Source: Bacillus sp. 103mf
GTDB lineage: Bacteria > Bacillota > Bacilli > Bacillales > Bacillaceae_G
Reading direction: 5' to 3'
DNA: 64,000 nt
Assembly: GCF_900116295.1 (NCBI RefSeq)
Contig: NZ_FPAF01000004.1
Location: 62,001-126,000 of the forward strand
This document shows, piece by piece, positions 24,379 to 33,039 of this stretch. Below the pieces are notes generated by a model. The model searched no databases and was not told the DNA's origin. It saw nothing but the letters and a program-made list of their open reading frames with translations. Both the position numbers and the translations under genes were made by a program. The first letter of the stretch is position 1, and each line of letters begins with the position of its first letter.

Positions 24379-25572
24379 TTAATTTTTGATTAAAGCACTC
24401 TCATTAGAAAAAATGCCACTATTTTTAATGTTGTTAACTACTTGTTTTAATTTTTCTTCATTTTGAACAAGGGCAATGCGAACAAAGCCTTCTCCATGTG
24501 GACCAAACGTATGACCTGGTGTAACAACGACATTAGCACGATCAATTAATGCATATGCAAATTCTAAAGAAGTATAGCCTTTTGGAATCTCTGCCCATAT
24601 AAACATGCTCCCAGCTGGTTTTTCGACATACCAACCTATTTCTGTCAGGCCATCAATAAATGTATCTCTTCGTTTTTGATAGATTGACCGGTTTGCTGCG
24701 CAATATGAAGCACCCTCTTTTAGAGCAACAGTTGCTGCTTTTTGAATGGGAAGAAAGACGCCATAGTCTGTATTTGATTTAAATTGCTTGAGAGCTCCGA
24801 CAATTTCTTTATTTCCGATTATATAGCCAATACGACTGCCAGCTAAGCTATAGCTTTTAGATAAAGAGTTGATTTCCACACCGACGTCTTTTGCTCCAGG
24901 AACCGAGAGAAAGCTAATAGGTTTTTGATTATCATAATAAAATTCAGAATAAGCGAAGTCATGAACGACAATAATATTATATTCCTTTGCAAAAGCAATC
25001 ACATCAGTAAAAAATGATTCCGTTGCCATTGCTGGTACTGGATTACCAGGAAAGTTTAAAATCATCATTTTTGCTTTTAGAGCAACTTCTGTTGGAATTG
25101 TATGTAAATCAGGGAGAAAATTATTTTCTTTTTGTAATGGCATAAAATACGGCGTTGCCCCTGCCATTGCAAGTCCTGTTGCGTATGCTGTGTAACCAGG
25201 ATCTGGAACAAGAATAATATCATCTGAATCAGCAAAAACCATTGGTAAATGAACAAGCCCGTCTTGTGATCCCATTAATAATAAGATTTCATTATCAGCA
25301 TTTAAAGTAACACGGTGATTCATCTCATAATATTCTGTTACAGCTTCATGAAATTCTTGTGTACCTGTTAATGTATATCCGTAATTATTTCTTTCATTTA
25401 CCGCGCTTACTAGTGTTTCTATTACAATATCAGCTGGTGGCATATCTGGATTTCCAATACTTAAATCAATAATTTCATGACCTTCTGCCATTTTCTTTTT
25501 TTTATATGCTGCTAGTTCACTAAAAATTGATGATTGAAATGCTTTCATTCGAGTTGATAGCGTGTAACTCAT
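24379..25572 (-). CDS. PLP-dependent class I/II aminotransferase
   Basis: 397 aa. Fold type I motifs are complete: DLSIGNPDMPPADIVIETL at the N-terminus, NNYGYT, LLMGSQDGL (PLP phosphate region), LNFPGNPVPAMAT, HDFAYSEFYYD and the Schiff-base lysine in SLSKSYSLAGSRIGYIIGN, then FVRIALVQNEEKLKQ. It is closest in style to the AspAT/alanine and LL-diaminopimelate-type aminotransferases; the actual amino acid cannot be named. ATG 25572 opens a two-gene transcript with the FabZ-like gene. Confidence 0.85.
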   Translation of the reverse strand: MSYTLSTRMKAFQSSIFSELAAYKKKKMAEGHEIIDLSIGNPDMPPADIVIETLVSAVNERNNYGYTLTGTQEFHEAVTEYYEMNHRVTLNADNEILLLMGSQDGLVHLPMVFADSDDIILVPDPGYTAYATGLAMAGATPYFMPLQKENNFLPDLHTIPTEVALKAKMMILNFPGNPVPAMATESFFTDVIAFAKEYNIIVVHDFAYSEFYYDNQKPISFLSVPGAKDVGVEINSLSKSYSLAGSRIGYIIGNKEIVGALKQFKSNTDYGVFLPIQKAATVALKEGASYCAANRSIYQKRRDTFIDGLTEIGWYVEKPAGSMFIWAEIPKGYTSLEFAYALIDRANVVVTPGHTFGPHGEGFVRIALVQNEEKLKQVVNNIKNSGIFSNESALIKN

Positions 25573-25848
25573 GAATAACGCCCCCTAAAATACTATTGTT
25601 GTTATTAAAATTTATCTTGGTATTTGTATTATTTTGTTTTTCTGAAAACACACATAAATTCATTTTACCATTTTTGGCGGGAATATAAAAATAGCGATGA
25701 TAATAAAATTTCCTTTACCGTATTTTTATAATAAAAACAATACATATATATAAAACTCAAACTGTTAGATTATCTGCTATTTTTATAACTAATTTTTAAA
25801 AAGCAGGAAATAATAGAGAGTGTATATCGACAAAAGGAGAAATAAATA

Positions 25849-26418
25849 ATGAAACAAATTCCTATTGGTGTATCAAATCGTCATATTCATGTGACAAAGG
25901 AAGATTTAGAAAAGCTTTTTGGAAATGGTTATGAGTTAACGGTAGCAAAAGGGCTTTCTCAGCCAGGAGAATTCGCAGCAGAAGAAACACTTACAATCAA
26001 AACAGATAAAGCAGAAATTGTGAAAGTACGAATTCTTGGACCTGTTCGCAAATTTACACAAGTAGAGATTTCGAAAACAGATGCTCGTAATCTTGGTATA
26101 AATGCTCCGCTTCGCTCATCAGGAAACATTGATGGAACACCTGGTATTACCTTAATTGGTCCAAATGGTGAAATTCAAATTAATAAAGGGGTAATTGTTG
26201 CTGAGCGGCACATTCATATGACACCACAAGATGCAGCTCAGTTTCAAGTGAGTGATGGACAATATGTGAGTGTTAAAGTTAAAGGTGATAGAGGATTGAC
26301 TTTTAATCAAGTATTAGTCCGAGTGAAGGATACATACGCTTTAGACATGCACATTGATACTGATGAAGCAAACGGTGGAAACATAAAAACAGGAGATTTC
26401 GGTGAACTGATTTTATAA
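25849..26418 (+). CDS. pduL: Phosphate propanoyltransferase PduL
   Basis: 189 aa. The two PduL repeats are seen with their zinc-binding histidines: GVSNRHIHVTKEDLEKLFG near the start and VAERHIHMTPQDAAQF near residue 120. The linker KFTQVEISKTDARNLGI and DEANGG motif near the end are conserved. The enzyme exchanges CoA and phosphate on short acyl groups, linking acyl-CoA to acyl-phosphate. No microcompartment shell genes are near, so it is a housekeeping phosphotransacylase. ATG 25849 follows AAAAGGAGA. The 275 nt upstream are AT-rich with no clear feature. Confidence 0.9.
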   Translation: MKQIPIGVSNRHIHVTKEDLEKLFGNGYELTVAKGLSQPGEFAAEETLTIKTDKAEIVKVRILGPVRKFTQVEISKTDARNLGINAPLRSSGNIDGTPGITLIGPNGEIQINKGVIVAERHIHMTPQDAAQFQVSDGQYVSVKVKGDRGLTFNQVLVRVKDTYALDMHIDTDEANGGNIKTGDFGELIL

Positions 26419-26425
26419 TAAGGAA

Positions 26426-26449
26426 AGCCATCTCAAAAATGAGATGGCT
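26426..26449. terminator. Hairpin between pduL and MFS gene
   Basis: AGCCATCTCA and TGAGATGGCT pair perfectly around AAAA. T-runs are weak on both sides. It separates two converging genes. Confidence 0.6.
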
Positions 26450-26450
26450 C

Positions 26451-27653
26451 CTACATATTTGGTGTTTGATGAGTATTTTTGCTTACTTGTTTTTGATGTA
26501 AAACTGAAATGAAAATAATAAATAAAGAAATAACACCAAAGATAAGTACCATATATTGCAATCCGATTGTATCCAAGAAAAAACCAGTTCCAAGTAAGAC
26601 AATTTGGAACATTACACGATCAAACATATTACGGAATGAGAATATACGACCATGGTAACTTTTGTCAATTTTCGTTTGGAAGATTGTTGACATAACAGGA
26701 AAGAAGCAGCCAACACTAAAACCAAACATACCAAAAGAGACAAGTGTCATCCATTTTATATCGCTGAAAAAGAGAGATAAGTGGGAGAAAGCAATACAAA
26801 ATGAAAAGATATACAGTAACTTATATGATGAAACACGTTCGGATAAACGTTTAATGACAAACGCACCAAGCATAAAAGCTAAACCTTCAATTGTATAAAT
26901 AAACCCTTTAATTGTTGTATCATGCTGCATTTCACTAATATTTATGACCATTAAATTAAAACCACCAATAAATAATAGTGGAATAATACTTAAAATTAAA
27001 GCGCGAAACGCAATTGGGATTTCTTTTAAAATGCGAAATACTTCCATAAAACTTGTATTTTGACGTTTCTTTTCATTTGTAATATTTGTTTTTGTATCTT
27101 CAAAGTTCAATAAAAAAGTAGAAAAGAATAAAAATGCGTATGCAGCCATCGAAAAAGCATACATATATTTTAAACTCATTACAAGGAGAAGAACACCGCC
27201 GAGCGAAGTACCAACAATACGAGCGATTGTTCCGATATTCATATGAATTCCGTTCATTTGTAATAGTTCATGCTCCTGAACAATAAGTGGGATAACAGAT
27301 TGCAAGGCAGGGAAATAAAAAGCAGCAGAAATTTGAATGGCGATCATAAATAAAATCATAAATGATATACTTTCGTAGTGAATAGCGAAAAACATAAAAA
27401 TAACACTTACTACACGGCCAAATCCTGCATATAAAAGTACGTTTTTCTTGGAATATTGGTCAATAAATCTTCCAGCCATGGGACCAACGAGAACTCCAGC
27501 TAATAAACCAATAAACATAATAACGGATTTCATAAAATCAGAGGGAACATGCTTTTGCATGAATTCTAAATTACCTAAAATTCCAAGCCATAAACCGACC
27601 CCAGCAATAAATTCACCTGTTAGAACAACCCATACATTTTTATTATGCCACAT
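26451..27653 (-). CDS. MFS transporter
   Basis: 400 aa from ATG 27653 (GAGAGGT site). About twelve transmembrane helices; the loop 2-3 motif is GMAGRFIDQYSKKNVLLYAG-like (residues about 58-80: GPMAGRFIDQYSKKNVLLYA), matching the MFS A motif. The closest style is the macrolide/siderophore exporter subgroup (MefA/EntS-like), and the dhb operon lies 3 kb away, but there is no Fur box upstream, so a role in bacillibactin export is only a guess. An isolated gene. Confidence 0.8.
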   Translation of the reverse strand: MWHNKNVWVVLTGEFIAGVGLWLGILGNLEFMQKHVPSDFMKSVIMFIGLLAGVLVGPMAGRFIDQYSKKNVLLYAGFGRVVSVIFMFFAIHYESISFMILFMIAIQISAAFYFPALQSVIPLIVQEHELLQMNGIHMNIGTIARIVGTSLGGVLLLVMSLKYMYAFSMAAYAFLFFSTFLLNFEDTKTNITNEKKRQNTSFMEVFRILKEIPIAFRALILSIIPLLFIGGFNLMVINISEMQHDTTIKGFIYTIEGLAFMLGAFVIKRLSERVSSYKLLYIFSFCIAFSHLSLFFSDIKWMTLVSFGMFGFSVGCFFPVMSTIFQTKIDKSYHGRIFSFRNMFDRVMFQIVLLGTGFFLDTIGLQYMVLIFGVISLFIIFISVLHQKQVSKNTHQTPNM

Positions 27654-27835
27654 AGAATAACCTCTCAATCTTTTGTTAAAATGAAAATCGTATAAAAGTC
27701 CTCCTTTTTATTTTATCTTCGAACTTTTTGAGTCAGAGTATATATTACGGGTTCAAAAGAGAAATTTCAATTTTTTTGACTTGAAAATTTATAGGGAATA
27801 GTAATAAATATTTACGCGTTATATTACTAAATTTT

Positions 27836-27993
27836 TTTATCCCGCATTAACGGGCAGTAATACTCCCACCTCAAAATTCAGCGAAAGCAAAGAAGATAGG
27901 TGGGAGATAAACTGCCCGTAAAAGCCCGATTGGTGAGGGCTGATAATCAGTGGGGGATGAAGAAGACCCCCACTGATTAAAGTTTCACTTTAT
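27836..27993. repeat. Intact bcr1 element with TTTAT duplication
   Basis: A 148-bp element (27841-27988) lies between TTTAT at 27836 and TTTAT at 27989. Its inner parts pair: CGGGCAGT / ACTGCCCG, CTCCCACCT / AGGTGGGAG, AGCCC / GGGCT and AATCAGTGGGGG / CCCCCACTGATT. This matches the B. cereus-group repeat bcr1, a hairpin element that moves with a TTTAT target duplication. It is the reference copy for the others in this window. Confidence 0.85.
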
Positions 27994-28063
27994 GCGAAAG
28001 ATAACAATAAAAAGCGCGATGAGTTTGGCTCATCGCGTTTTCCACTGTCTATGTATGAAAAGG

Positions 28064-28435
28064 TCAGTATTTGGTAGTAACAATAAAGACGATTTGTACA
28101 TATGTAACAAATAACCTAGCTCCAGACACAACTAACACTGATAAGCCGAATCCACTAAGCAGTCCCGTCAAAATACGTAATAAATTATTACTCTCGCGCC
28201 ACTTTTTCAATTGTGTATATCCATCAACAAACATTGGAATTTGCGCTAATATACCGATTGAAATTGGTACAGTATAGGTTATAAATAATAAAAATGGGAT
28301 AAAAAGATAGCCGATTAAAATACCTGTACATCGCGCGCAGATAGGTAAAGGCGTTCCGTTCACATGAAAACAACGGGACGGCTTTCGATGGCATGGAACT
28401 ATGTAAAGTACTTTTTCTATATACTTGTTAACCAT
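28064..28435 (-). CDS. DUF2085 membrane protein
   Basis: 123 aa from ATG 28435 (GGAGAT site). The start VPCHRKPSRCFHVNGTPLPI followed by CARCTGILIGYL is the DUF2085 signature with its conserved CH...RCF...CARC residues. Three or four membrane helices follow, and FVDGYTQL is the second conserved block. The Cys/His set suggests metal binding. It overlaps the end of the upstream gene by 8 nt (TAATGGTTAA), so the two are coupled. Confidence 0.8.
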   Translation of the reverse strand: MVNKYIEKVLYIVPCHRKPSRCFHVNGTPLPICARCTGILIGYLFIPFLLFITYTVPISIGILAQIPMFVDGYTQLKKWRESNNLLRILTGLLSGFGLSVLVVSGARLFVTYVQIVFIVTTKY

Positions 28436-28670
28436 TACAATCTCCATCACAAGAATCTAAGCTGCACTCACAGCACTCACCGAATAAATCGCCTACATTA
28501 AAACAACTATCTTTCTTTTTATGTTTTTTTCTTTTGTATGTAAATAGTGTAAAAAGGGTTGTTCCAACACCAAAAAGTGCAAGTATGCCTGCTAATAAAT
28601 TATTTCGAGAAACAAGTAAAGCTGCGCTTATATAAAAAAATAAACTTGTAGTAATAAAAAGATGAAACAA
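28428..28670 (-). CDS. Small membrane protein with Cys-rich tail
   Basis: 80 aa from TTG 28670, which follows GAGAGGGG. The ATG at 28700 cannot be used because a TATAAT with TGA extension (-10 box) lies only a few nt upstream of it. Two membrane helices are followed by KRKKHKKKDSCF and a tail with six more Cys (ECCECSLDSCDGDC). Cotranscribed with the DUF2085 gene, which also has a conserved Cys/His set; the pair may handle a metal. No family name known to me. Confidence 0.6.
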   Translation of the reverse strand: MFHLFITTSLFFYISAALLVSRNNLLAGILALFGVGTTLFTLFTYKRKKHKKKDSCFNVGDLFGECCECSLDSCDGDCNG

Positions 28671-28742
28671 ACGAATCCCCTCTCTAAAAAACAGAATCAT
28701 ATAAATTATATCATAAATATTTGAATATAACGGCCAAACCCT

Positions 28743-29273
28743 GCATATAAACTATTTGCCGAAAATGGATTTGAAAAAACCAGTTTATCTATGATTGCAA
28801 AAGAAGTAGGTGTGACTAAACCTGCCATTTATTATTACTTTTCTTCAAAAGAAGAATTAATTAAAGAATTGTTTAAAGTAATTGTAAAAGAAATTAATTT
28901 CTCTAAATTTTTTTCAATTTGTAAATATAGTAAAGAAAATTTCGAAACACAGCTTATTCATGACGGAATTCATATGATACAAGTTCAAAAAAAAGACGTT
29001 TATTACTCCAAGATATTAAATGAATACGTTGTGTTGAGCATGCGGGAAGAAAAGTATGGAGACTGGTTACAGGAAATATTACAAGATTATTTAGAAGGGT
29101 TTATTGAAATTTTACACTTTGGAGTTGAGCTAGGAGTACTAAAAAATGAAAAAATTGAAGCGAAGGCACAATTACTTACTTTAGTTGTAGAGGGGTTAGA
29201 TAAATATGTAGGAAGTTCATTCAATCTCCATGTTGAAGAAATTTGGAGGCTAACGGTAAAGAGTATTTTATAA
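28743..29273 (+). pseudogene. TetR/AcrR-family regulator, 5'-truncated
   Basis: The frame reads AYKLFAENGFEKTSLSMIAK then EVGVTKPAIYYYFSSKEELI, a normal TetR DNA-binding domain, but the first residues of helix 1 and any start codon are missing: a TAA lies at 28727 and no ATG, GTG or TTG precedes the domain. The first usable ATG (28791) lies inside the helix-turn-helix. The ligand domain runs to 29273 intact. The sequence at the break (28730-28751) repeats 22 nt of the MFS gene at 27414-27435, so a rearrangement cut it. Confidence 0.75.
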
Positions 29274-29287
29274 AGGGGAGTAGTACT

Positions 29288-30370
29288 ATGGTTGAAAAAT
29301 CAAAAAGAATAACAGGTTTCGATTTCGCTAGGGCACTTGCGATATTTGGAATGGTCATTGTGAATTATAAACTAGCAATGGGAGCAGATGGTAATGGGGC
29401 AGCGTGGATTATTAATTTCACAGGCCTTTTTGAAGGAAGAGCATCTGCAATATTTGTTATTTTAGCTGGAATTGGTATCTCTCTTATGACCAAACGAGCA
29501 CGTATAACGAAAGACCTTACTCTTATAAAAAAGAGCAAACATACAACTTGGAGAAGGGCAATCTTTTTATTCATACTGGGAATATTCTTATATATAATCG
29601 GCTGGAGTGCTGATATATTACACTATTATGCATTTTATATGTTTCTATCCTCTTTTTATATTGTTGCATCAAATCGTACTCTTCTATATTCTTTCATCGG
29701 AATTTTAACTACAGCGCAAATTTTTCAACTTATATTTGATTATACGAAAGGCTGGGATGCATCTTTCCATGAATATCCTGCATTTTGGACACTAGCAGGT
29801 TTTTTACGTAATCTCTTATTCAATGGATTTCATCCTATTTTTCCTTAGCTTTGCTTCTTATTACTTGGTATGTGGCTAGGAAGGTTAGATTTTACGCGAA
29901 ATGATATAAGAAAAAAATTATTATGGTATTCCTCTTTTACATGTATTGTATTAGAAGGTCTTTCATTTTTTTTAATTAAAACAATAAGCCCCTATATAGG
30001 CAGAGACATTGCAATATATATTTTTTCCACAAAGCCTATGCCTCCAAATCTATTTTATATTTTATCTAGTTCAAGCACGGCTATTATCGTGATTATCTTA
30101 TGTATATATGTCACAGAAATTTTCACTAAAAATGTAATTACAAAATCTCTTATTCTAACAGGACAAATGGCATTAACACATTATATTGGTCACGTCCTCT
30201 TTTTATTTGTTTTAGCAGCTGGAAATTTGTTAGGAAGTCAAACTCTATATATTTCGCTTATGTGGTCTATTGTCTTCTTTATAATTGTAATTATTATGTC
30301 CTATATTTGGCGATCCCGTCTTACAAGAGGCCCGATTGAATTACTAATGAGAAAATATAGTGATCAATGA
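29288..30370 (+). pseudogene. DUF418-type membrane protein with an amber stop
   Basis: Starting at ATG 29288 (GGGGAG site) the frame reads FDFARALAIFGMVIVNYKLA and FEGRASAIFVILAGIGISLM, typical of the DUF1624/DUF418 (YeiB-like) acyltransferase-like membrane family. A TAG at 29846-29848 follows FNGFHPIFP and the same frame goes on LCFLLLGMWLGRLD to ALTHYIGHVLFLFVLAAGNL and TRGPIELLMRK at 30370. DUF418 has Trp at such a spot (FPWL), so TGG to TAG is the likely change. 361 codons in all. It follows the broken TetR gene by 14 nt; the two probably decayed together. Confidence 0.85.
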
Positions 30371-30460
30371 TTGGGAATATGACATATTTTCTATCTTGTG
30401 AGATTTATAGTAATCGATATACTTGATAGAGTGGAATATATTTAGCAGGGAGCAATAACA

Positions 30461-30640
30461 ATGATTCGTGTACGTATTGAAGGAACAGAAACTGAAGTTA
30501 TGCAATTTTTAAAAGATATGCCTGAGGTGCCTGGATATGAAAGAACATATTCACGTGAACCGCGAAAGGGAAATAATCCGAAGTATACAAATAGCAAGAG
30601 TGTTTTAGCATATCTCACATATAAGCAAAAAAACAAATAA
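30461..30640 (+). CDS. YvzF/DUF3970-family small protein
   Basis: 59 aa: MIRVRIEGTETEVMQFLKDM, then PEVPGYERTYSREPRKGNNP, then a Lys-rich end. The start MIRVRxEGTxxEVxxFL is the DUF3970 pattern. ATG 30461 follows CAGGGAG. Cytoplasmic, function unknown. It has its own terminator. Confidence 0.75.
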   Translation: MIRVRIEGTETEVMQFLKDMPEVPGYERTYSREPRKGNNPKYTNSKSVLAYLTYKQKNK

Positions 30641-30653
30641 AATAACAGATAAT

Positions 30654-30688
30654 AAAATAACCGATCCTATTTAGGGTTGGTTATTTTA
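30654..30688 (+). terminator. Rho-independent terminator
   Basis: AAATAACCGATCC and GGGTTGGTTATTT pair (two wobbles) around TATTTA and are followed by TATTTT. Confidence 0.8.
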
Positions 30689-30814
30689 TTTTGTATAAGA
30701 TAGAGAAGAACTATACTTATAGCCTTAATGAGTAGCTAATGAGGTTTATATGGAAATACGACGAACACAGAATGTTAATTTTTATATTTTTCAACCAATA
30801 AAATACAAAATATA

Positions 30815-30843
30815 TTGACTGTTTAACTGAGAAGTATTATCAT
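30815..30843 (+). promoter_or_regulatory. Likely SigA promoter of the dhb operon
   Basis: TTGACT, 17 nt, TATCAT. The Fur box begins 15 nt after the -10, over the expected transcript start, so Fur binding would block initiation. Confidence 0.55.
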
Positions 30844-30858
30844 TTTAATTGTTATATT

Positions 30859-30877
30859 GATAGTGATAATCATTATC
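30859..30877. promoter_or_regulatory. Fur box
   Basis: GATAGTGATAATCATTATC matches the 19-bp Fur consensus at 18 positions and contains the 7-1-7 core TGATAATCATTATCA. It places the bacillibactin genes under iron repression, as known for dhb in B. subtilis. Confidence 0.92.
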
Positions 30878-30920
30878 AATAAATTGATGATAGATAAATG
30901 AAACCCTAAAATTTATTTCT

Positions 30921-30988
30921 TAATTGACAAACTATATAAAATCTACTTGTTTTACAAAAAAGTAATTTGTATTTTAGTTTGTCAATTA
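30921..30988. repeat. 14-bp perfect inverted repeat in the dhb leader
   Basis: TAATTGACAAACTA (30921-30934) and TAGTTTGTCAATTA (30975-30988) are exact complements separated by 40 nt. The left arm is followed by TATAAAAT. It lies between the Fur box and dhbA, within the mRNA leader if the promoter at 30815 is used. It may be a second operator or a leader stem. Confidence 0.75.
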
Positions 30989-31017
30989 CATACATTTTAA
31001 GGAAGGGAAATGGCTAT

Positions 31018-31794
31018 ATGAATCTTACAGGAAAAGTGGCACTCGTTACAGGTGCTGCCCAAGGTATTGGGGAAGCAGTAGTACGCATACTGGGTGAGTA
31101 TGGTGTACAAGTTGTTGCTGTAGATAAAAATATAACTGTACTCGATAAACTTGTTTTTGATCTAACAGCTAAAGGTATTTTTATTAAAGCATTTGTCGCA
31201 GATGTTCGTGACAGCGCATGTGTTGAAGATGTTGTCAATCAAATTGAAAATGAAATGGGGCCAATTGAAATTTTAGTTAATGTTGCTGGCATACTTCGCA
31301 TGAGTCCTATTGATTCGTTGAGCGACGAAGAGTGGAATGAGGTTTTTTCAGTTAATTCCAATGGTGTTTTTTATGTATCTCGTTCAGTGAGCAGACGTAT
31401 GATGTCTCGCAAGTCTGGTTCGATTGTAACGGTGGGCTCAAATGCTGCATCTGTACCACGAATGCATATGTCCGCCTATGCAGCGTCTAAAGCAGCGGCT
31501 ACAATGTTTACAAAATGTCTTGGTTTAGAGATGGCTAAATATAACGTTCGTTGTAACTTAGTTTCTCCAGGTTCAACAGATACTGAAATGCAGCGACAAC
31601 TTTGGACTGATGAAAACGGAGTTAAAAAAATGATTGCAGGTTCGCAAGATACATACAGATTAGGAATTCCATTAAACAAAATAGCAACTCCTTCAGAAAT
31701 TGCTGAAGTAGTTCTGTTTTTAGTTTCAGATAAAGCAAGCCATATTACAATGCATAATTTGTGTATTGATGGCGGTGCTACTTTAGGAGTCTAA
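31018..31794 (+). CDS. dhbA: 2,3-dihydro-2,3-dihydroxybenzoate dehydrogenase
   Basis: 258 aa from ATG 31018; the frame is open upstream but AAGGAAGGG lies just before this ATG. A short-chain dehydrogenase: NAD site TGAAQGIG near residue 11, NVAGIL, catalytic Ser in VTVGSNAAS and YAASK near 153-157, end [11 protein letters not shown]. It oxidises the dihydrodiol made by DhbC and DhbB to 2,3-dihydroxybenzoate. First gene of the operon; dhbC follows after 21 nt. Confidence 0.95.
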   Translation: MNLTGKVALVTGAAQGIGEAVVRILGEYGVQVVAVDKNITVLDKLVFDLTAKGIFIKAFVADVRDSACVEDVVNQIENEMGPIEILVNVAGILRMSPIDSLSDEEWNEVFSVNSNGVFYVSRSVSRRMMSRKSGSIVTVGSNAASVPRMHMSAYAASKAAATMFTKCLGLEMAKYNVRCNLVSPGSTDTEMQRQLWTDENGVKKMIAGSQDTYRLGIPLNKIATPSEIAEVVLFLVSDKASHITMHNLCIDGGATLGV

Positions 31795-31815
31795 ATAAAT
31801 ATAGGAGGCTGTAAA

Positions 31816-33039
31816 ATGATGAATCATACAACTGCTTTAAGGGAATTAGCGACAAAGCTGTTAGATGACTATAAAGCTGGGTCTTCTTTCTTTTTTGCTT
31901 CACCTTATCGAACCATACTAGCGGAAGGAGTGTTTGCTACAGTGGAGCATAATCAGGTAGAAAGTTTTTCAGAGCTTGTTCATGCTGTACTAAATAACGC
32001 AAAGCAAGCGAGCCATCATAATCCCATTGTTGTAGGTGCGTTACCTTTTGATAGACAACGACCTGTACAGCTTGTTGTACCACAGGAGAGCAGAATTGCT
32101 GATTGTTTACAATTCGATGCTCAAGATCAAGTCCAGTTGTCTTCTACACTTACATATGAAATGAAACCTGTTCCATCACCTTCAGAATATATGCGTGGTG
32201 TAGAACAAGGAGTAGAAAAAATAAAAGCAGGTGACTTAAAGAAAATTGTCCTATCTAGATCACTAGATTTGAATTCTCCAGAAAAGGTTAATATTCAAAA
32301 GATACTTCGTGATTTAGCAAAGCACAATAAACACGGGTATACGTTTGCGGTAGATTTACCGAAGAGTGAAGAGGAAAAGAATAGTGATACTGCACCACAA
32401 CGCAGTCGCACACTTATAGGAGCTAGTCCAGAACTGCTTGTTTCACGTAATGGAATGCAGGTCGTTTCTAATCCACTTGCAGGATCTAGACCTCGAAGTG
32501 AAGACCCTGCAGAAGATAAGAGACGAGCAGAGGAACTACTTTCTTCAGCTAAAGATTTACATGAACACGCTGTTGTTGTTGAAGCGGTAGCTGTTGCATT
32601 ACGTCCGTACTGTCGTATATTACATGTTCCGGAAAAACCGTCATTAATAAATAGTGAAACGATGTGGCATTTATCTACAGAAGTAAAAGGAGAATTATTT
32701 GATACATCCGTTTCTTCATTAGAACTTGCGCTTGCGTTGCATCCTACACCGGCTGTTTGCGGGACTCCAACTGAAAAAGCTCGGGAAGCTATTAAAGAAA
32801 TTGAACCGTTTGACCGAAGATTTTTCACTGGGATGCTCGGCTGGAGTGATTTAAATGGTGATGGGGAATGGATTGTTACCATTCGATGTGCAGAAATTGA
32901 AGAAAATTCACTTCGTTTATTCGCAGGAGCGGGGATTGTTGCAGAGTCAAAACCTGTGGAAGAATTAGCCGAAACATCCGCTAAGTTTCGTACGATGCTA
33001 CGTGCCATGGGATTAAATAATGAATTACTGGAGGGATAA
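31816..33039 (+). CDS. dhbC: Isochorismate synthase
   Basis: 407 aa. The chorismate-binding fold is complete: KIVLSRSLDL, GASPELLVSRNGMQVVSNPL with AGSRPR, MWHLSTEVKGEL, LHPTPAVCGTPTEKA and FFTGMLGWSDLNGDGEWIVT. Mg-dependent conversion of chorismate to isochorismate starts the branch to 2,3-dihydroxybenzoate. AGGAGG precedes ATG 31816. The stop codon touches the dhbE start. Confidence 0.95.
   Translation: MMNHTTALRELATKLLDDYKAGSSFFFASPYRTILAEGVFATVEHNQVESFSELVHAVLNNAKQASHHNPIVVGALPFDRQRPVQLVVPQESRIADCLQFDAQDQVQLSSTLTYEMKPVPSPSEYMRGVEQGVEKIKAGDLKKIVLSRSLDLNSPEKVNIQKILRDLAKHNKHGYTFAVDLPKSEEEKNSDTAPQRSRTLIGASPELLVSRNGMQVVSNPLAGSRPRSEDPAEDKRRAEELLSSAKDLHEHAVVVEAVAVALRPYCRILHVPEKPSLINSETMWHLSTEVKGELFDTSVSSLELALALHPTPAVCGTPTEKAREAIKEIEPFDRRFFTGMLGWSDLNGDGEWIVTIRCAEIEENSLRLFAGAGIVAESKPVEELAETSAKFRTMLRAMGLNNELLEG

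Noticed and set aside
26451-27653. Bacillibactin exporter
   Set aside because: The MFS gene is 3 kb from dhb, on the other strand and has no Fur box; the link is not supported beyond proximity.
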